Made by a program: the position numbers and the translations under genes. From assembly GCA_034660035.1 (NCBI GenBank), contig JAYEIJ010000040.1:1-45929 (forward strand): a DNA stretch of 45,929 nt, in the 5' to 3' direction. Shown here one piece after another: positions 17,070-24,852 of the stretch. Source of the DNA: JAHEEL01 sp034660035 (GTDB taxonomy: Bacteria; Actinomycetota; Acidimicrobiia; Spongiisociales; UBA5794). The notes beneath the pieces were generated by a model, which had not been told where the DNA came from, ran no database searches, and saw only the letters and a program-made list of their open reading frames with translations. Position 1 is the stretch's first letter. Each line of letters opens with the position of its first letter.

Positions 17070-18800
17070 TCAGACGAGTCCGAAGAACTCCCAGATCCTC
17101 GTGACCGCGAAGACCAACAGGACGATGCCGACGAGATCGAGCACGATCCCTCGCCGGAAGATCTGACCGGCCGTGTAGAGATGGGTGGAGTAGGCGATCA
17201 TGGTCGGAGGCGTGCCAACCACCAGCGCGAAGTCGACCGACGACGCGATCGCCACCACCATGACCAGGCCGACCGGGCTCACACCGAGGACGCCTGCGAG
17301 CGGAATCGCCAGCGGGATCAGGATCGCCGCCGACGCCGTGTTCGAAGCGACCGTCGTCAGCAGCAGCGTGATCGCAGCAACGGCCAGCACCGCCACTACC
17401 TCGGGGACATCAACGAGGCCCACGAGCCTCGTCGCCAGGTAGTCCGACGTCCCCGTTCGCACGAGGAACAGACCGAGCGTCAACCCACCGCCGAACGTGA
17501 GCAGAGACGGCCACGAGATCCGCCCGAGATCCTCCGGGAGGAGCTTCCCCAGGATGAAGAGCGCCACGGCGCCGGCGAGCGCGACGATCCCTGCATGGAC
17601 GCCGTGGAAGGTCTGCGTGAGCCAACCCGCCACGACCGCCAGGAGGACCGCCAGCACGATCATCTGATCATGATCCGGTTTGCCGACCTTCCGGTGCTCA
17701 TCGACGGCGACTCGCCGCGCCTCCACGAACCGCTCCGGATCAACGTGGATTCGGCTCCGTTTCCACAGGTACACGCCCATGATCGGCACGAAGAGCACCA
17801 CCATGGGGAGACCGAAAGCGAACCACTCGATGAACGAGATCGACCGACCGCCGAACCCTTCCAGGAACTCGATAGCGATCTGATTGGCCGGTGTCCCGAT
17901 GGCGCTGCCGACGCCGCCGATCGTGGCTGCGTATGCGATGCCCAGCACGAGAGCCTTCCGGAAGCTCGCGTCGCCGAGCGGCGCGGTCACTGCGATCGCG
18001 ATCGGGACCAGCACTGCAGCCGCCGCGGTGTTGGACATGAACATCGACAGGACTGCGGTCAAGACGAGCATCGCCGCGAACAGCGTCGCCGCGTTCCTCC
18101 CCGACCGGGCGGTGATCGACACAGCGATGAAGTGGTCAAGGCCGCACCGCTGCATGGCTTCGGCCATCAGGAACCCGGCGAAGAACAAGACGATGATCGG
18201 ATTGAAGAAGGGCGCTGTGGCGCCGGCCGCACTCGCGACGCCGCTGAAGACGAGAACCACGGGGATCATCAGCGACGTGACGAAGAGCGGGATCGCCTCG
18301 GTCACCCACAGCACCACGACGAAGCCGAGCAACCCGAGCACCACCGCCGAGTCCTGCGGCGGACGGCGCAGCGCCTCGAGGTGTCGCTCCGAGTCATTCC
18401 ACGCGACGACCGGGATCAGCTCGTTGTGACCGTTCGGCAGTTCGATGCGCAGCGCGACGCTGCCGGCGTCGACCCGTATGCGTTCGCCGTCCCTGGTCAC
18501 CGTGATCGTCGCTTCGACCGGGCCATCGGTGGGAACGCCTCTCGGGTATGTGAGTTCGACCTCGACTCCGGATGCGGTGCTCGTGTGGGATACCGGCTCC
18601 GTGGCGCCGACCGTGATAGGGGCCTCGAGCACGATCTCGCCCCGGTAGGTAACGGTCGTGCTCCCCGGACCAGCCTCCCAATCCTCGGGCGCCAGCAGCG
18701 ACAGGGCCACACCCGCGCTGACGGCGAGACCGAGGAACAGCAGCCTTCGGAGCGCCGAAGGCTGGTCGCTTCGGGTCGCGCTTCCACTGCCGGTGGTCAC
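17070..18800 (-). CDS. DASS (SLC13-type) anion/dicarboxylate transporter
   Basis: This 576-aa membrane protein belongs to the divalent anion:Na+ symporter family. Both SNT signature helices are present (SNTAAAAVLVPIA and SNTASAAILIPLA), plus the VVLWVTEAIPL and GTPPTMIAYSTH segments; about 11-12 membrane helices can be drawn. It likely takes up dicarboxylates or sulfate. Unusual is an extra region of about 110 residues between TM1 (about 18-36) and the first core helix (about 153), rich in beta-type sequence (TTVTYRGEIVLEAP, VEVELTYPRGV), which would lie outside the membrane. The start is GTG 18800, with no clear Shine-Dalgarno. Confidence 0.88.
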   Translation of the reverse strand: MTTGSGSATRSDQPSALRRLLFLGLAVSAGVALSLLAPEDWEAGPGSTTVTYRGEIVLEAPITVGATEPVSHTSTASGVEVELTYPRGVPTDGPVEATITVTRDGERIRVDAGSVALRIELPNGHNELIPVVAWNDSERHLEALRRPPQDSAVVLGLLGFVVVLWVTEAIPLFVTSLMIPVVLVFSGVASAAGATAPFFNPIIVLFFAGFLMAEAMQRCGLDHFIAVSITARSGRNAATLFAAMLVLTAVLSMFMSNTAAAAVLVPIAIAVTAPLGDASFRKALVLGIAYAATIGGVGSAIGTPANQIAIEFLEGFGGRSISFIEWFAFGLPMVVLFVPIMGVYLWKRSRIHVDPERFVEARRVAVDEHRKVGKPDHDQMIVLAVLLAVVAGWLTQTFHGVHAGIVALAGAVALFILGKLLPEDLGRISWPSLLTFGGGLTLGLFLVRTGTSDYLATRLVGLVDVPEVVAVLAVAAITLLLTTVASNTASAAILIPLAIPLAGVLGVSPVGLVMVVAIASSVDFALVVGTPPTMIAYSTHLYTAGQIFRRGIVLDLVGIVLLVFAVTRIWEFFGLV

Positions 18801-18924
18801 GTCCCAATAGTCGCAGAGGCGAGCCGTCCTGTGTCGGTGTTCGAGACGCTTCGGGGAAACGCCCTACGGTGGCGCCCATGGAGCCTTCTGGCCGAAGAAG
18901 CCGGGCGGATCGGAGGTGCCACAG

Positions 18925-19030
18925 TTGAAGCACCGTTACGAGATCATCGATCACACCGCGGACACGGGCATCGAGACGGGCGGGGACACCCTGGCGGATG
19001 CGATCGGCAACGCTCTCGGTTCTCGAACGA
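18925..19030 (+). pseudogene. Truncated archease (RtcB cofactor), N-terminal fragment
   Basis: Starting at TTG 18925, 8 nt after GGAGG, the frame reads KHRYEIIDHTADTGIE and then GGDTLADAIGNAL. This is the N-terminal signature of archease, the protein that activates RtcB RNA ligase. After about 32 residues the match stops exactly where repeat copy B begins; the other ~100 residues, including the C-terminal metal-binding Asp, are absent. The RtcB gene itself lies 0.8 kb downstream on the same strand, so the two were probably once neighbours. Confidence 0.75.
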
Positions 19031-19087
19031 CCCTGCGAACCCAGGGCTCGCAGGGACACAGAGGGTCCCTGCCGGCCCACAGTTCGC
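19031..19087 (-). repeat. Dispersed palindromic repeat, copy B
   Basis: Read on the minus strand, it begins GCGAACTGTGGGCCGGC (19087-19071), identical to copy A. It continues with 15 variable bases that form their own small hairpin, and ends with CCCTGCGA-N9-TCGCAGGG. It sits exactly between the broken ends of the archease fragment and the ABC ATPase fragment. Confidence 0.7.
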
Positions 19088-19650
19088 GAACCATCGCCTA
19101 TTTGCGCGACCTCCTCCTCGATCAGTTCAACGAACGTCGCCTGCATGAGCGGATCCAGCCCTTCCGTGGGCTCGTCGAGAACCAGGAGAGGAGCATCGTG
19201 CTGGAACGCGGCGATGATCCCCGGTTTCTGCTGCATCCCCCGCGAGTAGGTCCGGACCTTCCGGCTCAGCACCTTCGCGTTCAACTCGAAACGCTCCAAC
19301 AGTTCAGCCTGACGGCGCGGGGACTGGTGTGCAGGGCAGCGAGAAAACGAAGATTCTCGCGGCCGGACGTCTCCTCATAGAGACGGACCTCGCCGGGCAG
19401 GAACCCTATCTCGGCCTGCACCGCGGTTCGTTGCCGGTGCACGTCCATGTCGAGCACACGCGCGGAGCCGGCGGTGGCTTTGAGGAGACCGGCGAGGATG
19501 CGCAGAGCAGTGGTCTTGCCAGCGCCGTTGGGACCGATGAACCCGTACACGATCCCGCTCGGGACCCGCAGGTCGATGCCGTCGAGTGCGACCGTTGCCC
19601 CGAAACGCTTGACCAAGCCCGATATCGCAATGGCTGGCTGATCGGGAGCT
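19088..19650 (-). pseudogene. ABC transporter ATPase pseudogene
   Basis: The frame carries a recognisable ABC ATPase of the drug or ABC-2 exporter type. It contains VKRFGATVALDGIDL, Walker A GPNGAGKTT, the Q-loop region EIGFLPGEVRLYEE, a signature-like RTYSRGMQQK and Walker B LLVLDEPTEGLDP. A single-base frameshift near 19290 (after HTSPR) separates the two halves. The protein stops matching just after Walker B, before the H-loop histidine, at the edge of repeat copy B. No good start codon is seen in frame before the first conserved strand. It is therefore broken at both ends and in the middle. Confidence 0.8.
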
Positions 19651-19692
19651 ATGGGGCACAGTACCAGTGGTCTGTTGCGGGTCTTATAGTCG

Positions 19693-19744
19693 GTAGTCCG
19701 TAGTCCGTAGTCCTCAGCTACTCAGCTACTCAGCTACTCAGCTA
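19693..19744. repeat. Two adjoining short tandem repeats
   Basis: GTAGTCC is repeated three times (19693-19713) and is followed directly by CTCAGCTA repeated four times (19713-19744). The tract lies 80-130 bp upstream of rtcB in locally A/T-richer DNA. Slippage-prone repeats here could vary in copy number. Confidence 0.85.
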
Positions 19745-19823
19745 CTACTGATCTACCCCCTTCCTGCTCACAGCTCACCACTTTCTACTGTCTACGTCGG
19801 GCTTCGCGTGGCATGATCGAAGG

Positions 19824-21248
19824 ATGGATCTGGAACGAACCACCGACTACACGTGGACCATCCCTCGTTCGGGAGGCATGCTGGTCCCCGGCATCGTGTT
19901 CGCAAGCGAATCCCTCATGGTGAAAGCCCGGGAAGACCGGGCGGTCGACCAGGTAGCGAACGTGGCGCACCTCCCCGGCATCGTCGGCACCTCCTACGCC
20001 ATGCCCGACATCCACTGGGGATACGGCTTCCCCATCGGAGGCGTGGCGGCAACCGACGTCGACGCCGGGGGTGTCGTTTCACCCGGCGGTGTCGGCTTCG
20101 ACATCTGCTGCGGTGTCCGGCTCCTCTCCTCTCACCTCACCGCGGCTGACTTCGCCCGGCACGGGACCCGGATCATGGCCGGTCTCGATGCTCGCATCCC
20201 GCGCGGGACCGGGAAGGGCGGGATCGCCGTGCGGGGTCTGCTCGACGCCGTGCTCGAACATGGCGCACGGGCTGCGCTCGACGCCGGCTACGGAACCGCC
20301 CGGGACCTCGAACGGTGCGAGGAACGGGGCACGTCCACCGGTGGCCGACCCGACCTCGTCTCCTCCCAGGCCCGGCAACGAGGCGGAGGACAACTCGGTT
20401 CGCTCGGCGCCGGGAACCACTTCCTCGAGATCCAGATCGTCGACCGGATCCTCGACCCCGAGGCAGCCGAGGCGTTCGGTCTCCGGCCCGGCACGCTCAC
20501 GGTGATGATCCATTGCGGGAGCCGGGGCCTCGGCCATCAGACCTGCCAGGATCAGCTCAAGCTGATGGGTCCCGCGATGGCCCGCCACAACATCACGGTC
20601 CCCGACCGTCAACTCGCCTGCGTTCCGGTCCAATCACGGGAAGGGCAGGCCTACCTCGGTGCGATGGCGACGGCGGCGAACTTCGCATGGGCGAACCGGC
20701 ACATCCTCGCCCATGAAGCCCGCCACGCCTTCGCTTCTGCGATGCGAACTTCACCGGATAGTCTCGGCCTCGACCTCGTCTTCGACGTTGCCCACAACCT
20801 CGCGAAGCTCGAGACCCACGCCGTCGCCGGCGAGCCGAAGAACCTGTGCGTGCATCGCAAGGGAGCGACCCGGGCGTTCGGTCCCGGCCACCCCGACCTG
20901 CCGGACGGTCTGCGCAGCGTCGGCCAACCGGTCCTCGTCCCCGGCAGCATGGGGACGGCCTCGTGGGTGCTGCGGGGCGTGACCGGCAACCCGGCGTTCG
21001 ACTCGGCGGCCCACGGCGCCGGACGCCTCATGAGCCGGGGCGCCGCAAAGCGTCGGTCGACCGGAGCCGACGTGCGCAAGAAACTCGAGGCGGCAGGAAT
21101 CGCCATCCGCCCGGGATCGGTGAGGCTCCTGGCCGAGGAAGCACCGTACGCGTACAAGGACGTTGATGAAGTGGCGCGGGTCTGCGAAGCCGCCGGTCTC
21201 GCCGCCCGCGTGGCCCGACTCCGCCCGCTCGGCGTCGTGAAGGGCTGA
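19824..21248 (+). CDS. rtcB: RNA-splicing ligase RtcB
   Basis: This 474-aa GTP-dependent RNA ligase joins 2',3'-cyclic phosphate or 3'-phosphate ends to 5'-OH ends, in RNA repair or tRNA healing. Conserved are the metal site GGVGFDICCGVR (Asp93, Cys95), GAGNHFLEIQ (His199), HCGSRGLGHQ, FDVAHNLAK, and the guanylation segment VHRKGATRAF with VPGSMGTASW after it. All key motifs look intact. The ATG has no proper Shine-Dalgarno, but CATGAT lies 6 nt upstream, so a leaderless start is possible. Archease, which RtcB often needs for multiple turnover, is only a fragment upstream. Confidence 0.95.
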   Translation: MDLERTTDYTWTIPRSGGMLVPGIVFASESLMVKAREDRAVDQVANVAHLPGIVGTSYAMPDIHWGYGFPIGGVAATDVDAGGVVSPGGVGFDICCGVRLLSSHLTAADFARHGTRIMAGLDARIPRGTGKGGIAVRGLLDAVLEHGARAALDAGYGTARDLERCEERGTSTGGRPDLVSSQARQRGGGQLGSLGAGNHFLEIQIVDRILDPEAAEAFGLRPGTLTVMIHCGSRGLGHQTCQDQLKLMGPAMARHNITVPDRQLACVPVQSREGQAYLGAMATAANFAWANRHILAHEARHAFASAMRTSPDSLGLDLVFDVAHNLAKLETHAVAGEPKNLCVHRKGATRAFGPGHPDLPDGLRSVGQPVLVPGSMGTASWVLRGVTGNPAFDSAAHGAGRLMSRGAAKRRSTGADVRKKLEAAGIAIRPGSVRLLAEEAPYAYKDVDEVARVCEAAGLAARVARLRPLGVVKG

Positions 21249-21455
21249 CCGTGACATCGACGTGCGTCTATCAACGGTGGCGAAGATGGCCGCAGTTCTG
21301 GACAAGCGGCTCGAATGGACCCTCGTCGACGCAAGATGATCACAGGCATCCGGGCTCATGAGGTCGCTGTCAACCGGCCGATCGCCGCAATGACCCCGGG
21401 CCGGGGAAAGCACCCATCATTAGAGTCCAGTCCACCACCGGATCAAGGAGGATCT

Positions 21456-22058
21456 GTGAACACCGCATCATCACGCCCGATCGTTGATCTCCCGGCTCCG
21501 TCACACGGCGGTATGAGCCTCGATCAGACCCTGGCGACCCGCCGGACGGTGCGTGAACTCACAGGCCCGCCGCTCACCGACGCCGAACTCTCTCAACTGC
21601 TCTGGTCTGCGCAGGGGCTCACGCCCGCAGGCAACAGGACCGCACCGTCGGCGGGAGCCACGTACCCGACCGAGCTCTACCTGCTCACCGCAGACGGCGT
21701 CTTCCACTACCGGCCGCATCGCCATGATCTCGAGATCGTCTCCGGCGAGGACGAGCGTCTGCCGTTGTTCGACAACGCCGTGGGTCAGGAGGCGGTGCGA
21801 GATGCGCCTGCCGTCTTCGTCGTGTCCGCCGTCTTCGAGCGGACCGAAGCCAAGTACGGCGAACGTGCCGCCCGCTACGTGCACATCGAAGCCGGACATG
21901 TCGCCCAGAACCTGCTGCTACAGGCAACCGCTCTCGGCCTCGGTGCGGTCCCGGTCGGGGACTTCGACGATGCCGCCGTCTCCGAGATCCTCGGGCTGCC
22001 GAGCGACCACGAGCCGCTCTACCTCCTCCCGGTCGGCCACCCGGCCGCAGGACGGTGA
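21456..22058 (+). CDS. SagB-type nitroreductase family protein
   Basis: This 200-aa flavoprotein is of the nitroreductase fold. SRPIVDLPAPSHGG then RRTVRELTGPPLTDAELSQLLWSAQG is the FMN-binding start of SagB/ThcOx-type members, followed by RTAPSAGATYPTELYL, and ending with AGHVAQNLLLQATALGLGAVPVG. It probably binds FMN and oxidises or reduces a small substrate; in peptide clusters SagB oxidises azolines, but no cyclodehydratase or precursor is nearby. The start is GTG 21456, 4-5 nt after AAGGAGG. The frame is open further upstream without signals. Confidence 0.85.
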   Translation: MNTASSRPIVDLPAPSHGGMSLDQTLATRRTVRELTGPPLTDAELSQLLWSAQGLTPAGNRTAPSAGATYPTELYLLTADGVFHYRPHRHDLEIVSGEDERLPLFDNAVGQEAVRDAPAVFVVSAVFERTEAKYGERAARYVHIEAGHVAQNLLLQATALGLGAVPVGDFDDAAVSEILGLPSDHEPLYLLPVGHPAAGR

Positions 22059-22141
22059 GACGGAGGAGCAGCACCACCTCGCAGACACGGCCTCACAACG
22101 GATGAGATTGGCCCACACCGGAATCCGTCGCTCACACCCGA

Positions 22142-22154
22142 TACGATCCAGGAT
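22142..22154 (+). promoter_or_regulatory. Probable leaderless -10 box of RecQ-like gene
   Basis: TACGAT (22142-22147) followed by 7 nt and the GTG start at 22155; no Shine-Dalgarno is present. Confidence 0.45.
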
Positions 22155-24215
22155 GTGAACGACTTCGACGGCGAGGCACTCGACCTCCTTCAACAGCTGA
22201 CCGGCAAACCCGACGCGACCTTCCGCGACGGACAACTCGAAGCGATCCACACCGTCGTGCGGGATCGGGGCCGTGCTCTCGTCGTGCAGCGGACCGGGTG
22301 GGGCAAGTCGGCGGTGTACCTGATCGCCACGTCGATGCTTCGCTCTCAGGGATCCGGTCCGACGATCATCGTGTCGCCCCTTCTGGCGTTGATGCGCAAC
22401 CAACTCACCATGGCCGATGCGCTCGGTATCAACGCCCAAACCGTGAACTCGTCGAACCGTGATGACTGGGAGCCGATCTTCGACGCCATCGACGCCGGAG
22501 AAGTCGACCTCCTGCTCATCTCCCCCGAACGCCTGAACAACCCCAAGTTCCGCGCCGAGGTGATGCCGGCCCTGCTCCGTACGATCGGGCTGCTCGTGAT
22601 CGACGAGGTGCACTGCATCAGCGACTGGGGTCACGATTTCCGGCCCGACTACCGGCGACTCGAACAGCTCGTCGGCGACCTCGACCGCGATGTCCCGATC
22701 CTCGGAACGACCGCCACGGCCAACGATCGCGTGGTCGATGACGTGACCACGCAGCTTGGCCACGATCTGCAGATCTTCCGGGGAACACTCGAACGCGATT
22801 CGCTCGCACTCCAGGTGCTCAACATGCCCGACCGGGCCGAACGCATGGCGTGGCTCGCGCAGCAGATCCCGCTGCTACACGGATCCGGCATTGTCTACTG
22901 CCTGACGATCGCCGATGCCGAGCGGGTCGGGGTCTGGCTGCGATCGCAGGGCATCGAGGCCGCCACGTACACAGGGCCGACGCCCGTCGACGAGCGGCTC
23001 GTCATCGAGCGGCGGCTCTCCGCCGGAGATCTCAAGGTCGTCGTTGCAACGTCCGCCCTTGCGATGGGATACGACAACCCCCATATCGAGTTCGTCATCC
23101 ACTATCAGACGCCGGGGTCACCGATCGCTTACTACCAGCAGGTCGGCAGGGCCGGCAGAGCCGTCGACCGTGCGTTCGGCATCGCGATGATCGGTGGCGA
23201 GGATCGCGACATCCAGGACTGGTTCATCGACCAGGCGTTCCCGACGCCCGAAGCGACGAGCGAGGTGCTCGACACGCTCGGCGCTGCGAACGGGACGTCC
23301 CGGCTCGATCTCGAGCGAACGGTCAACATCCGGCGCGGCCGCATCGAATCGATGTTGAAGATCCTCGAAGTCGAAGGGGCCGTCTCTCGTGAAGGGTCGA
23401 AGTGGTTCCGCTCCGATTCGCCGTGGGAGTATCCGGCCGACCGGATCGATCGGATCACCGCCCATCGCCGCATCGAGCAGGTGGCCATGGCCACGTATGC
23501 CACCACCGAGGGCTGTCTCATGGAGCTGCTTCGCGGCGAGCTCGACGACCCGGGTGCTGCACCATGTGGAAGGTGCGCGAATTGCGTCGGCGGGCTCCTC
23601 CCCACCGACGTCGATCCCGCGCTCGTTCAGATGGCCCTCGAACAGGTGCGGCAATCCAGGATCACGATCGAGCCGAGGATCCAGCTCCCGTGCGGCCTAT
23701 CGGCCGAGATGAGCCTCAAAGAGCACAACATCGAACCCGGCCGTTCCCTCACCCGGTGGGGCGACCCCGGCTGGGCGCAGATGGTCAAAGATGGCCTGGC
23801 CGGGGATCAGGCATTCTCCGAAGAGCTGGTCGACGCGATGGTTGCCATGCTCCGGGCGTGGCGGTTCGACGAACGTCCGACATGGATCACCAGCGTCCCG
23901 TCGACAAGCCACCCTCACCTCACATCCGATTTCGCCCGCCGTGTCGCCGCCCGGTTGGAGGTTCCGTGCATCGACGCCATCCGGCGAGTGTCGGCCCGCC
24001 CACCGCAGAAGACCCGGGAGAACGGCTGCCAGCAGGCTCGCAACGTGCTGGGAGCCTTCGAGATCGGCAGGATCCGACCGGGCCCGGTGCTCCTCATCGA
24101 CGATACGGTCGACTCGAAGTGGACGTTGACGATGATCGGCCACCAACTCCGCGAGGCGGGCTCCGGCCCTGTCTTCCCCATCGCCCTCGTCGACACCTCC
24201 GGCACGGGGGGATGA
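22155..24215 (+). CDS. RecQ-like DNA helicase with C-terminal phosphoribosyltransferase-like domain
   Basis: This 686-aa SF2 helicase has FRDGQLEAI (motif 0), a Walker A variant QRTGWGKSAVY (about residues 45-55), IDEVHCISDWGHDFRPDY (DEVH box and aromatic-rich loop), TATAND, SALAMGYDNPHIEFVIHY and YYQQVGRAGR. A Cys cluster (CLMELLRG with PCGRCANCVG) is the RecQ zinc site. The last ~150 residues differ from RecQ: TWITSVPST and VLLIDDTVDSKWT resemble the PRPP-binding loop of ComF-like phosphoribosyltransferases. It likely unwinds recombination or repair intermediates; the role of the PRTase-like part is unknown. It starts at GTG 22155 after a TACGAT box. Confidence 0.9.
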   Translation: MNDFDGEALDLLQQLTGKPDATFRDGQLEAIHTVVRDRGRALVVQRTGWGKSAVYLIATSMLRSQGSGPTIIVSPLLALMRNQLTMADALGINAQTVNSSNRDDWEPIFDAIDAGEVDLLLISPERLNNPKFRAEVMPALLRTIGLLVIDEVHCISDWGHDFRPDYRRLEQLVGDLDRDVPILGTTATANDRVVDDVTTQLGHDLQIFRGTLERDSLALQVLNMPDRAERMAWLAQQIPLLHGSGIVYCLTIADAERVGVWLRSQGIEAATYTGPTPVDERLVIERRLSAGDLKVVVATSALAMGYDNPHIEFVIHYQTPGSPIAYYQQVGRAGRAVDRAFGIAMIGGEDRDIQDWFIDQAFPTPEATSEVLDTLGAANGTSRLDLERTVNIRRGRIESMLKILEVEGAVSREGSKWFRSDSPWEYPADRIDRITAHRRIEQVAMATYATTEGCLMELLRGELDDPGAAPCGRCANCVGGLLPTDVDPALVQMALEQVRQSRITIEPRIQLPCGLSAEMSLKEHNIEPGRSLTRWGDPGWAQMVKDGLAGDQAFSEELVDAMVAMLRAWRFDERPTWITSVPSTSHPHLTSDFARRVAARLEVPCIDAIRRVSARPPQKTRENGCQQARNVLGAFEIGRIRPGPVLLIDDTVDSKWTLTMIGHQLREAGSGPVFPIALVDTSGTGG

Positions 24216-24219
24216 CCTC

Positions 24220-24269
24220 CACCGGCGACGTGGGTCACGGCCCCCGTCTTCTTTCCGCGACCGCCGGTG
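24220..24269 (+). terminator. Possible terminator after RecQ-like gene
   Basis: CACCGGCG (24220-24227) and CGCCGGTG (24262-24269) are perfect inverted repeats just after the stop codon. The 34-nt loop is long, so this is a weak call. Confidence 0.25.
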
Positions 24270-24332
24270 CACTCCCAGGTGCCCGCCGCTACCGTTGACG
24301 GAAGACACGGTGTAGACGAAAGCTGAGGAACA

Positions 24333-24674
24333 ATGGGCGCTGTAGAGAAGATCGTGATCCTTGAGGAGCAGGTCTCCGGACTCCAGAGTCAACCGAGCAC
24401 CGTCGAGACGGTTCTCGAGAAGGCCGAACAGGTCGCCGTCACGGGAGAGAAGGCCGGCCGCTGCCTTCGACGCTCCCTGCGGGTTCTCCTGGCCCTCTCG
24501 GTCATCGCGATCATCGTGCTGATCGTCAAGAAGGTCATGGGCGACGGATGCCCGTTCGGTAACAAGACAGCCGACGACGTCGAGTCGACGCCCGAAGCCG
24601 TCGACGCCGACACGAGCGATGACGCTTCCGCGGATGATGAGGCCACGCCCGACGGAGATGCGGACGCTTCCTAG
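24333..24674 (+). CDS. Small single-pass membrane protein, acidic tail
   Basis: This 113-aa protein of unknown family has an N-terminal helical, coiled-coil-like part (EKIVILEEQVSGLQ, VETVLEKAEQVAVTGEKAG). A basic stretch RCLRRSLR is followed by one transmembrane helix (about residues 50-67), and the C-terminal tail is strongly acidic (Asp/Glu/Ala/Thr repeats). By the positive-inside rule the helical N-terminus is cytoplasmic and the tail is outside. The start is ATG 24333 with GAGGAACA upstream. No function can be assigned. Confidence 0.75.
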   Translation: MGAVEKIVILEEQVSGLQSQPSTVETVLEKAEQVAVTGEKAGRCLRRSLRVLLALSVIAIIVLIVKKVMGDGCPFGNKTADDVESTPEAVDADTSDDASADDEATPDGDADAS

Positions 24675-24777
24675 CTAGGAGACTGTGTCCACCAACGTTC
24701 GTGGTGTCGATGTCGAGTCAGGGCGCTGGGCGCAACCACGCAGGACGAAGGCGCAGTCGGGACCACGTCGAGGACGA

Positions 24778-24797
24778 GGACGCCGCGAGCGGCGTCC
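24778..24797. terminator. GC-rich hairpin before LuxR gene
   Basis: GGACGCCGC (24778-24786) pairs perfectly with GCGGCGTCC (24789-24797) across a GA loop, about 100 bp past the small membrane protein gene and 55 bp before the LuxR-type gene. It could be a terminator without a T-tract. Confidence 0.4.
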
Positions 24798-24852
24798 CCA
24801 GCCGACAGAACAGCACAATGGTTGGTGAACGCAGCACCTAGCCGTCGTTCGT

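Noticed and set aside
17181..19148. Plus-strand frame of about 650 codons opposite the DASS transporter
   Set aside because: Extremely Arg/Asp/His-rich with no domains, while the other strand has clear membrane helices and SNT motifs.
19693..19744. Possible CRISPR array
   Set aside because: The units are 7-8 bp direct tandem repeats with no spacers and no cas genes nearby.
21456..22058. Azole-peptide (SagB) biosynthetic cluster
   Set aside because: No cyclodehydratase, precursor peptide or exporter beside the nitroreductase; the intact neighbours are RtcB and a RecQ-like helicase.
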